Shown here: one piece after another, positions 32,601 to 40,531 of the stretch | Numbering within the stretch: position 1 is the first letter of the stretch | Layout of the letters: each line of letters opens with the position of its first letter | Origin: Streptomyces sp. KL109B | Lineage (GTDB): Bacteria; Actinomycetota; Actinomycetes; Streptomycetales; Streptomycetaceae | DNA length: 64,000 nucleotides | Assembly: GCF_030766935.1 (NCBI RefSeq) | Contig: NZ_JASERL010000001.1 | Location: forward strand, 992,001 to 1,056,000 | Direction of reading: 5' to 3' | The notes under the pieces: model-generated | What the model was told of the DNA's origin: nothing | Databases searched by the model: none | The model's input: only the letters and a program-made list of their open reading frames with translations | Translations under genes and position numbers: made by a program

Positions 32601-32921
32601 CTCGCCGTGTACCAGCTCGCCGTGCACGAGGGCGCCGTCGACGAGGCCTTCGACGGCGTGCGCCCGCACCCGGGAGGGGCCGAGCTGGTGCAGCTGCGGC
32701 AGGGCGCAGCCAAGAAGGACGGCGGCGAGACCCTGCCGAAGGTGCAGGCGCAGGAACCCGTCGAAGGGGAGACGGGGGAGTGGGTCGGCGATCTCCTCGC
32801 CACCGCGGCCGGCAAGGTCCTCGACGAGCGCTTCGTGCCCACCGCGGGCCAGCACTGCGCCCACTGCGCCTTCCGGGCCTCGTGCAGCGCGCGTCCGGAG
32901 GGCAAGCACGTCGTCGAGTGA
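29631..32921 (+). CDS. adnA: helicase-nuclease subunit AdnA
   Basis: A 1096-aa UvrD-family helicase joined to a RecB-type PD-(D/E)XK nuclease, the AdnA subunit of the actinobacterial AdnAB double-strand-break resection motor. Walker A GPGTGKS is near residue 60, Walker B VDEYQDTD near 266, and the SF1 motif AHRSKGLEW near 643. Nuclease residues lie in GSMDRV and VVDFKTGK near 970. A 4Fe-4S cluster is indicated by Cys in NTCALQW near 842 and C-x2-C-x5-C at the end (CAHCAFRASC). GTG 29631 has no strong ribosome site. A 278-bp gap separates it from atl, and adnB follows 94 bp later. Confidence 0.88.
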   Translation: MSSSSSTRHLSQHQVRQVVPGAYRLVRTPPAPVDPPRLDAHQRAVVDHAHGPLLVLAGPGTGKSTTLVEAVAARVAKGVDPARVLVLTFSRKAAVELRDRMAVRIGAAHAPQATTFHSFCYALVRAHQDADLFAEPLRLLSGPEQDVAVRELLAGQIDLEQAGLAHVRWPDELRACLTMRGFADEVRAVLARSRELGLGPPALDAFARRIGRPDWRAAATFLAEYLDVLDAQGVLDYAELVHRAVLLARRTEVANQLAKRYDAVFVDEYQDTDPAQVRLLQALAGGGRTLVAFGDPDQSIYAFRGADVNGILNFREDFPRADGAPAPLEVLTTSRRSGARLLEATRRVTHRMPLTRLPAHKVRAHRELTPVRDGGTAEVYTYPTSGTELDNIADILRRAHLEDGVPWSDMAVLVRAGTHSIPAVRRALTAAGVPLDIDGDDLPLRHEPAVTPLLTALKAVARTDTPEGESWLDTETALELLASPLAGMDAADLRRLGRALREEERAAGNALPPPSDDLLARALAEPERLALHDPAYARGAQRLGAVLATARRKLTDAGSAEEALWALWNGTPWPSRLERAARRGGAAGRNADRDLDAVCALFAVASRAEERTGGRGARNFLEELEAQDIAADTLAGRAVRPDAVRLMTAHRSKGLEWRLVVVAGVQEGLWPDLRRRGSLLEADRIGRDGLAEPLTPGALLAEERRLFYVAATRARERLVITAVKAPADDGDQPSRFLTELGVEPKDVSGRPRRPLSVAALVAELRATTVDPRVSEGLREAAARRLAKLAALSDDDGRPLVPAAHPYRWWGMHEPTESKVPLRDRDKPVVLSGSALDQLANTCALQWFLGREVKADAPATAAQGFGNVVHVLADEVASGRTPADLAVLMERLDSVWDALAFDAPWKSSQEKENARAALERFLQWHVMDRAGRTAVASEHDFDVTLEAGSYEVRIRGSMDRVERDAEGRAYVVDFKTGKQAPSSAEVARHPQLAVYQLAVHEGAVDEAFDGVRPHPGGAELVQLRQGAAKKDGGETLPKVQAQEPVEGETGEWVGDLLATAAGKVLDERFVPTAGQHCAHCAFRASCSARPEGKHVVE

Positions 32922-32985
32922 CGTGCGGGGTGTCGAGCGACGTGCGGAGTGACGTGCGCCTCCACTGAGCCCGAACGGGACGGCG

Positions 32986-33008
32986 CTGTCAGTGGGGCCG
33001 GTTAGCCT
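32986..33008 (+). promoter_or_regulatory. RecA-NDp (PafBC-type) damage promoter
   Basis: CTGTCAGTG (32986-32994), an 8-bp spacer and TAGCCT (33003-33008) match the damage consensus. The hexamer ends 7 nt before the adnB GTG, predicting a leaderless adnB transcript separate from adnA. Confidence 0.75.
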
Positions 33009-33015
33009 CGATGAG

Positions 33016-36000
33016 GTGACCACGCGCCTCACCGACCCCGAGCAGCTCAAGGAGCTCCTCGGAATCCCGTTCACCCCGGAGCAGACGGCCTGCATCACCG
33101 CACCGCCCGCCCCGCAGGTGATCGTGGCCGGAGCCGGCTCCGGCAAGACGACGGTGATGGCCGCGCGCGTGGTCTGGCTGGTCGGCACCGGGCAGGTCGC
33201 GCCCGAGCAGGTCCTGGGCCTCACGTTCACCAACAAGGCGGCGGGCGAGCTGGCCGAGCGCGTCCGCAAGGCCCTGATCAAGGCGGGCGTCACCGACCCC
33301 GACACCATCGACCCGGACAACCCGCCGGGCGAGCCCGTGATCTCCACGTACCACGCCTTCGCGGGCCGACTGCTGACCGACCACGGCCTGCGCATCGGCC
33401 TCGAACCCACGACGCGGCTGCTCGCCGACGCGACCCGCTTCCAGCTCGCCGCGCGCATACTGCGCGAAGCGCCCGGCCCGTATCCCGCCCTCACGCGCTC
33501 CTTCGCCGACCTGGTCAGCGACCTGCTCACCCTCGACGGCGAGCTGGCGGAACACCTCGTACAACCAGGCAAGCTGCGCGCGTACGACCACGAGCTGCTG
33601 CGCACCCTCGAAGGCGCCAAGCTCAGCAACGCGGACCTGCGGAAGGTCCCCGAGGCGGCCGCCGCGCGCCTGGAGCTGGCCGAGCTCGTGGGCCACTACA
33701 GGGAAGCCAAGCGGACACGGGACCTCCTCGACTTCGGCGACCAGATCGCCCTGTCGGCGACGCTGGCCGACACACGGCCCGAGGTCGGCGAGATCCTGCG
33801 CGACGAGTTCCGCGTGGTCCTGCTCGACGAGTACCAGGACACCTCCGTGGCCCAGCGCATCCTGCTCGCAGGCCTCTTCGGCGGCGGAACGGGCCACGCG
33901 GTGACGGCGGTCGGCGACCCCTGCCAAGCGATCTACGGGTGGCGCGGCGCCTCCGTCGCCAACCTCGACGACTTCCCGAGCCACTTCGCGTACGCGGACG
34001 GACGCCCGGCCACCCGCTTCGCGCTCAGCGAGAACCGGCGCAGCGGCGGCCGCCTCCTCGACCTCGCCAACGGGCTCGCCGAGCCGCTCCGCGCGATGCA
34101 CGCGGGCGTGGAGGCCCTGCGCCCCGCCCCGGGAGCCGAGGCGGACGGCGGCGTGCGCTGCGCCCTCCTGCGCACGCACAGCGAGGAGATCGACTGGCTC
34201 GCCGACTCCATCGGCCACCTCGTCGCCACCGGGACGGCGCCCGGGGAGATCGCAGTCCTGTGCCGCACCGCGACCGACTTCGCCCAGATCCAGGGCGCCC
34301 TCGTCGCCCGCGACATCCCGGTCGAAGTGGTCGGCCTCTCCGGCCTGTTGCACCTCCCGGAGGTCGCCGACCTGGTCGCCATGTGCGAGGTCCTCCAGGA
34401 CCCCGGGGCCAACGCCTCGCTCGTACGGCTGCTGACCGGCCCGCGCTGGCGCATCGGCCCGCGCGACCTCGCCCTCCTGGGGCGCAGGGCACGCTTCCTG
34501 GTCTCCCACGCGCGCGGGGCGGACGACGACCCGGACCGGCGCCTGGCGGAGGCCGTGGAGGGGGTCGACCCGGCCGAGGTGATATCGCTCGCGGACGCGC
34601 TCGACACGTTCCTGGAGTCCTCGGTCGAGGACGAGGAGGACGACGACGGGCTGCCGTTCTCGCCGGACGCGCGCGTGCGCTTCGCACGGCTCGCCACCGA
34701 ACTGCGCGAACTGCGCCGCTCGTTGTCGGACCCGCTCATGGACGTGCTGCACCGCGTGCTCGCGGTCACCGGCCTGGAGGTCGAACTCGCCGCGTCCCCG
34801 CACGCGTTGGCGGCCCGGCGGCGCGAGACGCTGTCCAACTTCCTCGACGTCGCCGCGTCCTTCGCGGCCAACGACGGCTCCGCGACGCTGCTCGCCTTCC
34901 TGGCCTTCCTCCGTACCGCGGCGCAGTACGAGAAGGGCCTGGACAACGCGCTGCCCGGCGGCGAGAACACCGTGAAGGTGCTCACCGCCCACAAGTCCAA
35001 GGGCCTCGAATGGGATGTGGTCGCCGTCCCCGGACTCGTCAACGGCACGTTCCCGAGCGCCCAAGGTCGCGAGAAGTGGACGGCGCAGGCCAAGGTGCTG
35101 CCCCACGAACTGCGCGGTGACGGCGCCACGCTGCCCGACATCGAGACGTGGGACTCCAAGGGCATGAAGGCCTTCCACGCCGACATGAAGGACCACCAGC
35201 ACACCGAGGAACTGCGCCTGGGCTACGTCACGTTCACCCGCCCGCGCTCCCTGCTGCTCGGCTCCGGACACTGGTGGGGGCCCTCCCAGAAGCGCAGGCG
35301 CGGGCCGTCGGACTTCCTCCAGGCGCTGTACGAGCACTGCGCCGCCGGGTACGGCGAGATCGAGGCATGGGCCGACGAACCGGCGGAGGACGAGGAGAAC
35401 CCGGCCCTCCAGGAGGAGTCGGTCGAGCACGCCTGGCCGCTGCCGCTGGACGAGGAGGCGCGGGCCCGCCGCCGGGCCGCGGCCCACACGGTCCTCGCCT
35501 ACTTGGAGCGCGCCGACGGTCCCGAAGCGGCGCACGCCCACACCGAGGCCCACCCGGCCGTCCTCGAAGAGCCGCCCTTCGAGGACCCCGACTGGCCACC
35601 GCCCCCGGAGGACGACGAGCCCCCCTACGGCCCGTATGAACCGCCCTACGACGCGGACGAACCGCCCTACGACCCTTACGAGGACGACGACGGTCCGTAC
35701 GAGGGTCCTTACGACGACGTTCCTTCCAGGGACGACTACGTACCGGACGAGCCCGAGACACCGGCCCCCGCCGTTCCGCACCCCGCTCCCGCCCCCGAGG
35801 CCGAACTCACCCCGGAGGAGGCCCGCACCATCGCCTCCTGGGACCGCGACCTCGACGCCCTGTCCGGCGAGCTGCTGCGCGCCCGGGCCGCCGTCCGCGA
35901 CGTCCCGGTGCCGCACACCCTCACCGCGTCCCAGGTCCTGCGGATGGCCGCCGACCCGGACGCCTTCGCCCAGGAACTCGCCCGCCCCATGCCGCAGCCG

Positions 36001-36552
36001 CCGCAGCCCGCGGCCCGCAGGGGCACCCGGTTCCACGCGTGGATCGAGGCGCGCTTCGAAGAGCTGCGGCTGCCCATGCACGACCCGGAGGAACTGCCTG
36101 GCAGCGACGCCGAGATCGCGGACGAGCGCGACCTGGAGGAACTCAAGGAAGCCTTCGAGCGCACCCCGTACGCGCACCGCACTCCCTACAGGGTCGAGAC
36201 GTCCTTCCAGATGGCCATCGCGGGCCGCGTCGTCCGCGGCCGTATCGATGCCGTCTACAAGGAGGGCGAAGGCGACGAGGCGACGTACGAGATCGTGGAC
36301 TGGAAGACGGCCCACAGGAAGTCCGCGGACCCCCTCCAGCTGGCTGTCTACCGGCTGGCCTGGGCCGAGCAGCAGGGCGTGCCCCTGGAGGCCGTGAGCG
36401 CCGCCTTCCTGTACGTACGCACCGGGGAGACGGTCCGGCCGCGCCGGCTGCCCGGCCGGGAGGAGCTGGAACGGCTTCTGTTGGAGGATCCGCAGGAGCC
36501 TGCGGAGTCCGTCGAGGAACCGCCGGGCGAGCACGCTCGGGCGGGCCGATAG
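33016..36552 (+). CDS. adnB: helicase-nuclease subunit AdnB
   Basis: A 1178-aa second subunit of AdnAB, the lead motor. Walker A GAGSGKT is at about 39-45, Walker B LDEYQDTS near 271, and AHKSKGLEW near 657. A C-terminal nuclease has GTRFHAWIEARFEEL, GRIDAV and IVDWKT near 1093. It lacks the Fe-S cysteines, as expected for AdnB. Residues about 849-920 form an insert rich in Glu, Asp, Pro and Tyr with repeats like EPPYDPYE. GTG 33016 lies 7 nt after a TAGCCT hexamer of a damage-type promoter; an upstream start at 32992 would precede that hexamer. It works with AdnA in end resection at DNA breaks. Confidence 0.88.
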   Translation: MTTRLTDPEQLKELLGIPFTPEQTACITAPPAPQVIVAGAGSGKTTVMAARVVWLVGTGQVAPEQVLGLTFTNKAAGELAERVRKALIKAGVTDPDTIDPDNPPGEPVISTYHAFAGRLLTDHGLRIGLEPTTRLLADATRFQLAARILREAPGPYPALTRSFADLVSDLLTLDGELAEHLVQPGKLRAYDHELLRTLEGAKLSNADLRKVPEAAAARLELAELVGHYREAKRTRDLLDFGDQIALSATLADTRPEVGEILRDEFRVVLLDEYQDTSVAQRILLAGLFGGGTGHAVTAVGDPCQAIYGWRGASVANLDDFPSHFAYADGRPATRFALSENRRSGGRLLDLANGLAEPLRAMHAGVEALRPAPGAEADGGVRCALLRTHSEEIDWLADSIGHLVATGTAPGEIAVLCRTATDFAQIQGALVARDIPVEVVGLSGLLHLPEVADLVAMCEVLQDPGANASLVRLLTGPRWRIGPRDLALLGRRARFLVSHARGADDDPDRRLAEAVEGVDPAEVISLADALDTFLESSVEDEEDDDGLPFSPDARVRFARLATELRELRRSLSDPLMDVLHRVLAVTGLEVELAASPHALAARRRETLSNFLDVAASFAANDGSATLLAFLAFLRTAAQYEKGLDNALPGGENTVKVLTAHKSKGLEWDVVAVPGLVNGTFPSAQGREKWTAQAKVLPHELRGDGATLPDIETWDSKGMKAFHADMKDHQHTEELRLGYVTFTRPRSLLLGSGHWWGPSQKRRRGPSDFLQALYEHCAAGYGEIEAWADEPAEDEENPALQEESVEHAWPLPLDEEARARRRAAAHTVLAYLERADGPEAAHAHTEAHPAVLEEPPFEDPDWPPPPEDDEPPYGPYEPPYDADEPPYDPYEDDDGPYEGPYDDVPSRDDYVPDEPETPAPAVPHPAPAPEAELTPEEARTIASWDRDLDALSGELLRARAAVRDVPVPHTLTASQVLRMAADPDAFAQELARPMPQPPQPAARRGTRFHAWIEARFEELRLPMHDPEELPGSDAEIADERDLEELKEAFERTPYAHRTPYRVETSFQMAIAGRVVRGRIDAVYKEGEGDEATYEIVDWKTAHRKSADPLQLAVYRLAWAEQQGVPLEAVSAAFLYVRTGETVRPRRLPGREELERLLLEDPQEPAESVEEPPGEHARAGR

Positions 36553-36555
36553 GCT
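36550..36555 (+). promoter_or_regulatory. possible -10 element, leaderless
   Basis: TAGGCT ends 7 nt before ATG 36563, and there is no ribosome site. No -35 is visible, and the hexamer overlaps the adnB stop, so read-through from adnB is also possible. Confidence 0.35.
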
Positions 36556-36562
36556 CGTGACC

Positions 36563-37975
36563 ATGAGCAAGCCCGTTGACAGCGCCGTCAGCACCGTCCG
36601 TGCGTACATCGAGAACCAGCGTGAGGCGTTCCTCGACGACCTCGCCGCGTGGCTGCGGATCCCTTCCGTGTCCGCCCAGCCCGCCCACGCGCCGGACGTT
36701 CGGCGCAGCGCCGACTGGCTCGCCGCGAAACTCGCCGGGACCGGCTTCCCGACCACGGAGGTGTGGGAGACGCCCGGCGCCCCCGCCGTGTTCGCCGAGT
36801 GGCCCTCGGGCGACCCCGAGGCCCCCACGGTCCTCGTCTACGGGCATCACGACGTGCAGCCGGCCGCCCGCGAGGACGGCTGGGACACCGACCCCTTCGA
36901 CCCGGTCGTGATCGGAAAGCGGCTCCACGCGCGCGGGGCGGCCGACGACAAGGGGCAGGTGTTCTTCCACACCCTCGGCCTGCGTGCCCACCTGGCCGCG
37001 ACCGGCCGCACCGCACCCGCGGTCAACCTCAAGTTCCTCGTCGAGGGTGAGGAAGAGTCGGGTTCGCCGCACTTCCGCGCCCTCGTGGAGGAGCGCAAGG
37101 AGCGCCTCGCCGCCGACGCGGTGATCGTCTCCGACACGGGCATGTGGTCCGAAGACACCCCCACGGTGTGCACCGGCATGCGTGGCCTCGCCGACTGCGA
37201 GATCGAGCTGTACGGGCCCGACCAGGACATCCACTCCGGCTCGTTCGGCGGCGCCGTCCCGAACCCGGCGACCGCGGCCGCCCGCCTCGTGGCCGCGCTG
37301 CACGACGAGCACGCGCGCGTGGCCGTACCCGGCTTCTACGACGGCATCGTGGAGCTCACCGACCGGGAGCGCGAGCTCTTCGCGGAGCTGCCGTTCGACG
37401 AGGAGCAGTGGCTGCGCACGGCGAAGTCACGGGCCACCCACGGAGAGGCCGGGCACAGCACCCTGGAGCGCATCTGGGCCCGCCCCACCGCCGAGGTGAA
37501 CGGGATCGGCGGCGGCTACCAGGGGCCGGGCGGCAAGACGATCGTGCCGTCCTCAGCGATGCTCAAGCTCTCCTTCCGCCTGGTCGCAGGGCAGGACCCG
37601 GACCACATCGAGAAGGCCGTCACCGCCTGGGTCGCCGAACAGCTGCCTGCGGGGATCCGGCACACCGTCACCTTCGGGGCCGCCACCCGCCCCTGCCTCA
37701 CACCGCTCGACCACCCGGCTCTGCGGTCCGTCGTACGCGCCATGGGTCAGGCCTTCGAGCAGAAGATCCGCTTCACGCGCGAGGGCGGCTCGGGTCCCGC
37801 GGCCGACCTCCAGGACGTCCTGGAGGCCCCGGTGCTCTTCCTGGGGATCTCCGTGCCGTCCGACGGTTGGCACGCCCCCAACGAGAAGGTCGAACTCGAC
37901 CTCCTTATGAAGGGTGTCGAAACAACCGCCTACCTCTGGGGCGACCTCGCGGAGAGCTGGGCAGATGCACACTGA
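36563..37975 (+). CDS. M20 family dipeptidase
   Basis: A 470-aa zinc-dependent peptidase of family M20 (dipeptidase/carnosinase-like). Metal-binding motifs are VLVYGHHDVQPA near 92-103, ARGAADDKGQ near 130, VEGEEESGSPH near 162 with the catalytic Glu, and the dimerisation-domain entry DIHSGSFGGAV near 225. The C-terminal ligand region is REGGSGP-AADLQ near 410. It cleaves small peptides or N-acyl amino acids in the cytoplasm. ATG 36563 is preferred to GTG 36557. It follows adnB by 10 bp. In mycobacteria the corresponding position holds a different gene, so this is a Streptomyces-type insertion in the block. Confidence 0.87.
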   Translation: MSKPVDSAVSTVRAYIENQREAFLDDLAAWLRIPSVSAQPAHAPDVRRSADWLAAKLAGTGFPTTEVWETPGAPAVFAEWPSGDPEAPTVLVYGHHDVQPAAREDGWDTDPFDPVVIGKRLHARGAADDKGQVFFHTLGLRAHLAATGRTAPAVNLKFLVEGEEESGSPHFRALVEERKERLAADAVIVSDTGMWSEDTPTVCTGMRGLADCEIELYGPDQDIHSGSFGGAVPNPATAAARLVAALHDEHARVAVPGFYDGIVELTDRERELFAELPFDEEQWLRTAKSRATHGEAGHSTLERIWARPTAEVNGIGGGYQGPGGKTIVPSSAMLKLSFRLVAGQDPDHIEKAVTAWVAEQLPAGIRHTVTFGAATRPCLTPLDHPALRSVVRAMGQAFEQKIRFTREGGSGPAADLQDVLEAPVLFLGISVPSDGWHAPNEKVELDLLMKGVETTAYLWGDLAESWADAH

Positions 37976-38050
37976 CTGAGGCACCCCGCACCCACCTCGC
38001 CGAACCGCCCGCCGAACCACCCATTTCCACCGGGGGAGTTGGAAGCACTC

Positions 38051-39010
38051 GTGACCACCTGGACCGACCGAACCGCCGACCTCGCCGCAGGGCGACCCCT
38101 CTCGCTCTCCGCGCCGAGCGGAATCGACCGCGCCGCGCACCACCGCCTCGACGAGGCCTGGCTCGCCGCCGCGTGGAGCCATCCCACGACCCGCGTCTTC
38201 GTGGTCTCCGGTGGTCAGGCGCTGATCGACGAGACACCGGACGGCCGGACGGAACTGGTCATGACCCCGGCCTTCGAGGCGCCCCTCACCGAGGCGCACC
38301 GCTACTTCCTGGGCACCGACGAGGACGGCGTGAGCTACTTCGCGCTCCAGAAGGACACGCTTCCCGGGCGGATGGACCAGTCCGCGCGCCCGGCGGGCCT
38401 GCGTGAGGCGGGAATGCTCCTCTCCGAGCGCGACGCGGGCCTCATGGTGCACGCCGTCGCCCTGGAGAACTGGCAGCGGCTGCACCGTTTCTGCTCCCGC
38501 TGCGGCGAACGCACCGTCATCGCCGCCGCGGGCCACATCCGCCGCTGCCCGGCCTGCGGGGCCGAGCACTACCCGCGCACCGACCCGGCCGTGATCATGG
38601 CCGTGACGGACGAGCAGGACCGCATCCTGCTCGGCCGCCAGGTGCACTGGCCCGAAGGGCGTTTCTCGACGCTCGCGGGCTTCGTCGAGCCCGGCGAGTC
38701 CATCGAGCAGTCGGTGCGGCGCGAGGTCTTCGAGGAGGCGGGGGTCGTCGTCGGTGACGTCGAGTACGTCGCCAGCCAGCCCTGGCCGTTCCCGTCCAGC
38801 CTGATGCTCGGCTTCATGGCCAAGGCCACGTCCTTCGAGATCAATGTGGACGGCGACGAGATCCACGAAGCGCGCTGGTTCTCCCGAGAGGACCTGCGCA
38901 CCGCCTTCGACTCCGGCGAGGTCATGCCTCCCTACGGGATCTCGATCGCGGCCCGGCTGATCGAGCTCTGGTACGGCAAGCCCCTGCCGAAGCCCAGCGA
39001 CGCGCTCTGA
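38051..39010 (+). CDS. nudC: NAD(+) diphosphatase / RNA NAD-decapping enzyme NudC
   Basis: A 319-aa Nudix enzyme that cleaves NADH/NAD to NMN and AMP and removes NAD caps from RNA. A zinc ribbon is formed by CSRCG and CPACG (residues about 148-173). The Nudix box GFVEPGESIEQSVRREVFEE starts near residue 212. The NADH-specific motif SQPWPFPSS is near 241. All catalytic glutamates are present. The start is GTG 38051, with purine-rich GGAA 8 nt upstream; an in-frame TTG at 38039 touches the GGGGGAG site. It is adjacent to the mycoredoxin locus, as in M. tuberculosis nudC (Rv3199c, from memory). Confidence 0.92.
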   Translation: MTTWTDRTADLAAGRPLSLSAPSGIDRAAHHRLDEAWLAAAWSHPTTRVFVVSGGQALIDETPDGRTELVMTPAFEAPLTEAHRYFLGTDEDGVSYFALQKDTLPGRMDQSARPAGLREAGMLLSERDAGLMVHAVALENWQRLHRFCSRCGERTVIAAAGHIRRCPACGAEHYPRTDPAVIMAVTDEQDRILLGRQVHWPEGRFSTLAGFVEPGESIEQSVRREVFEEAGVVVGDVEYVASQPWPFPSSLMLGFMAKATSFEINVDGDEIHEARWFSREDLRTAFDSGEVMPPYGISIAARLIELWYGKPLPKPSDAL

Positions 39011-39083
39011 GCCGCGCTCTGCCGGACCGCCGGCCTCGTGGCAGGGTTGGTCTCAGAAGCCCTGACGCAAAGGGGGCGAGACC

Positions 39084-39260
39084 ATGGCCGGCTCTGCGGA
39101 ACAGCGCAGGCGCGAAGAGGAAGCGGCGGCCCGGCGGCGCGCGTGGGCGCTCAAGCGCCGGGGCAACCAGGACATCACAGGCAACCGCGCGGCGAACCTG
39201 CTGACGATGATCCTCACGTTGATCTTCCTCGCCGTGATCGTCGTGCTGGTGCTGGTCTGA
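39084..39260 (+). CDS. small single-pass membrane protein
   Basis: A 58-aa protein: a very basic and charged N-terminus (EQRRREEEAAARRRAWALKR) followed by one membrane helix at about residues 39-58 that ends the protein. The ATG has AAAGGGGGCGAG upstream. The frame has consistent G/C third positions. It sits 73 bp after nudC and ahead of a terminator shared with the original mycoredoxin gene end. I know of similar small proteins at this place in Streptomyces. Function is unknown. Confidence 0.7.
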   Translation: MAGSAEQRRREEEAAARRRAWALKRRGNQDITGNRAANLLTMILTLIFLAVIVVLVLV

Positions 39261-39302
39261 CGGGCCCAGGGCACCCGTCAGACCAGCGCAGGACAGCGAA
39301 AA

Positions 39303-39330
39303 GCCCCCGTACCCGAGTGGGGGCGGGGGC
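39303..39330. terminator. bidirectional hairpin terminator (native mrx end)
   Basis: GCCCCCG (39303-39309) pairs with CGGGGGC (39324-39330) after AAAA. It would have served both the small membrane protein gene and the native 3' end of the mycoredoxin gene. Confidence 0.55.
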
Positions 39331-39352
39331 CATACGCTCAGGGCCGGACAGC

Positions 39353-39463
39353 TCAGGCGGCCATGGCCTGCTTGACCTGGGCCAGCGACGGGTTCGTCAT
39401 AACCGACTCGGCGCCGCTGTCGGACACCACGAGGAGCGCGGGGACGGTTCTCACTTTTCCCCC
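39353..39463 (-). pseudogene. truncated native 3' end of the mycoredoxin gene
   Basis: On the minus strand this encodes TVPALLVVSDSGAESVMTNP followed by SLAQVKQAMAA and a TGA, homologous to the last 30 codons of the intact mycoredoxin gene at 42446-42697 (TVPTVRIFSSEGAETVMTNP...). The 5' part is absent: homology ends near 39460. Its G/C-rich codons and its terminator mark it as the original chromosomal 3' end, displaced about 3 kb from its 5' part by the insertion. Confidence 0.85.
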
Positions 39464-39464
39464 A

Positions 39465-39632
39465 CTAGGCAGCCAAGCTCAGTGCTTGAGTTCCCTCGGG
39501 GAGAGGGAGCATCAGTTCCGTCCCATCAGCCGGCGTCATCAACGCTGTGCCTGCTTCAAGGTCGAGCAAGAACGACACGTCACCGGGTGGCGGCTGCTTC
39601 CCGTACCGGATGCCATCCGGAGAGGCGTACAC
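39465..39632 (-). CDS. 55-aa ORF at the element's left end
   Basis: On the minus strand, GTG 39632 opens a frame encoding VYASPDGIRYGKQPPPGDVS and ending EGTQALSLAA at a TAG next to the truncated mycoredoxin. The codons have a coding-like third-position bias. There is no Shine-Dalgarno site, and an in-frame stop lies just upstream, so it could be the tail of a decayed gene. Upstream are AT-rich repeats: a palindrome GTTCGCGAAC (39654-39663) and ATACGG-ATTC-CCGTAT (39678-39693). No homologue is recognised. Confidence 0.4.
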   Translation of the reverse strand: MYASPDGIRYGKQPPPGDVSFLLDLEAGTALMTPADGTELMLPLPEGTQALSLAA

Positions 39633-39908
39633 CTTTTTTGCATTTCAGGATTTGTTCGCGAACTTCGATGCGTAAGAATACGGATTCCCGTATAGGGAAT
39701 AGGGAGGGGGCAGCCCCTTAACGAGGTTGAGCCGGACCGGGACGTCATAGCAGCTCCGGTTCGCTGCACTTCCTGAAGGCCCCTTTAGAGGGATGATCAA
39801 GGGTCTATTGCAAGGTTATGCAGCGTTTTGCCTCGTACTCAGATTGGCCGGATCCCTTGGCAATGCTGCGATCTGAATCGAGCCCTCGTGCCAGAAGGGA
39901 GCCTTTGA

Positions 39909-40426
39909 ATGACTTCCAAGAACACGCCGGCTCGGCGAATTCAGGCTGAGCTGATATCGAAATATGAAGCCGATGGCATTCGCCTGTCTGGCTTCGAGAA
40001 GCGGTATATAGAATCCGCGTCAGAGCATCTTGCCTGTGCCGAGTCATTGGGTCGGCTCGTTAAGGAGCAGGGTCGGATGATCGAGGGCGGAAACTGAAAG
40101 GGTGTGTATGTGCTGCACCCTGCGGTTGCTGAATCCGGCAGTCTCGACAGCAGGCCGACAAGCTGATTGCGATGGTTCAGAAGCCGACTACGGCTAATCC
40201 TTCTCGTCGTGCTGCTCGCCGTGGGGGGGCACATCTGATGGCTGAGTGGATAGCCGTTGATTCTGCCGATCATATGGAGCGTTTGAGGCAGGCCCGACTT
40301 TTGGCTGAATACTCGTTCGCGTTGGAGCCTGATCCGGTTACTCCTACGCCCGATGAAATCGAGGCTAGGGTTCCTGAGTTCCTGGGGAAGCTGTGTGAAG
40401 GTACCTCTAAGAAGTCCTTGGGGTGA
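39909..40426 (+). pseudogene. P27-like phage terminase small subunit, frame-disrupted
   Basis: The first frame (ATG 39909 with GGGAG 8 nt upstream) encodes 62 residues ending RLVKEQGRMIEGGN, then TGA. The same frame continues as KGVYVLHPAVAES, after which the typical continuation RQSRQQADKLIAMVQKP is in another frame, running to 40426. The order (helical N-terminus, L-x-x-L-V-x-x-x-G, HPAVAE-x-RQ-x-R) resembles P27-family terminase small subunits. One in-frame stop and one single-base shift near 40130 explain it. The last 60 residues (MAEWIAVDSADHMERL...) may be a fused or separate small protein starting at ATG 40238. Identification is by motif memory only. Confidence 0.55.
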
Positions 40427-40531
40427 CTCAAACCAAAGAATTCGTAAAGGACCTTCGCCTAAGCGTTCTGGGACCTTCAGCTGTCAAGTCGACGTAAGTG
40501 CACTGCGAACCTCGTAGCAGGAGGTAAGCGA

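Noticed and set aside
32989..36828. Minus-strand ORF of 1279 codons opposite adnB
   Set aside because: Antisense shadow; adnB has all helicase and nuclease motifs in the plus frame.
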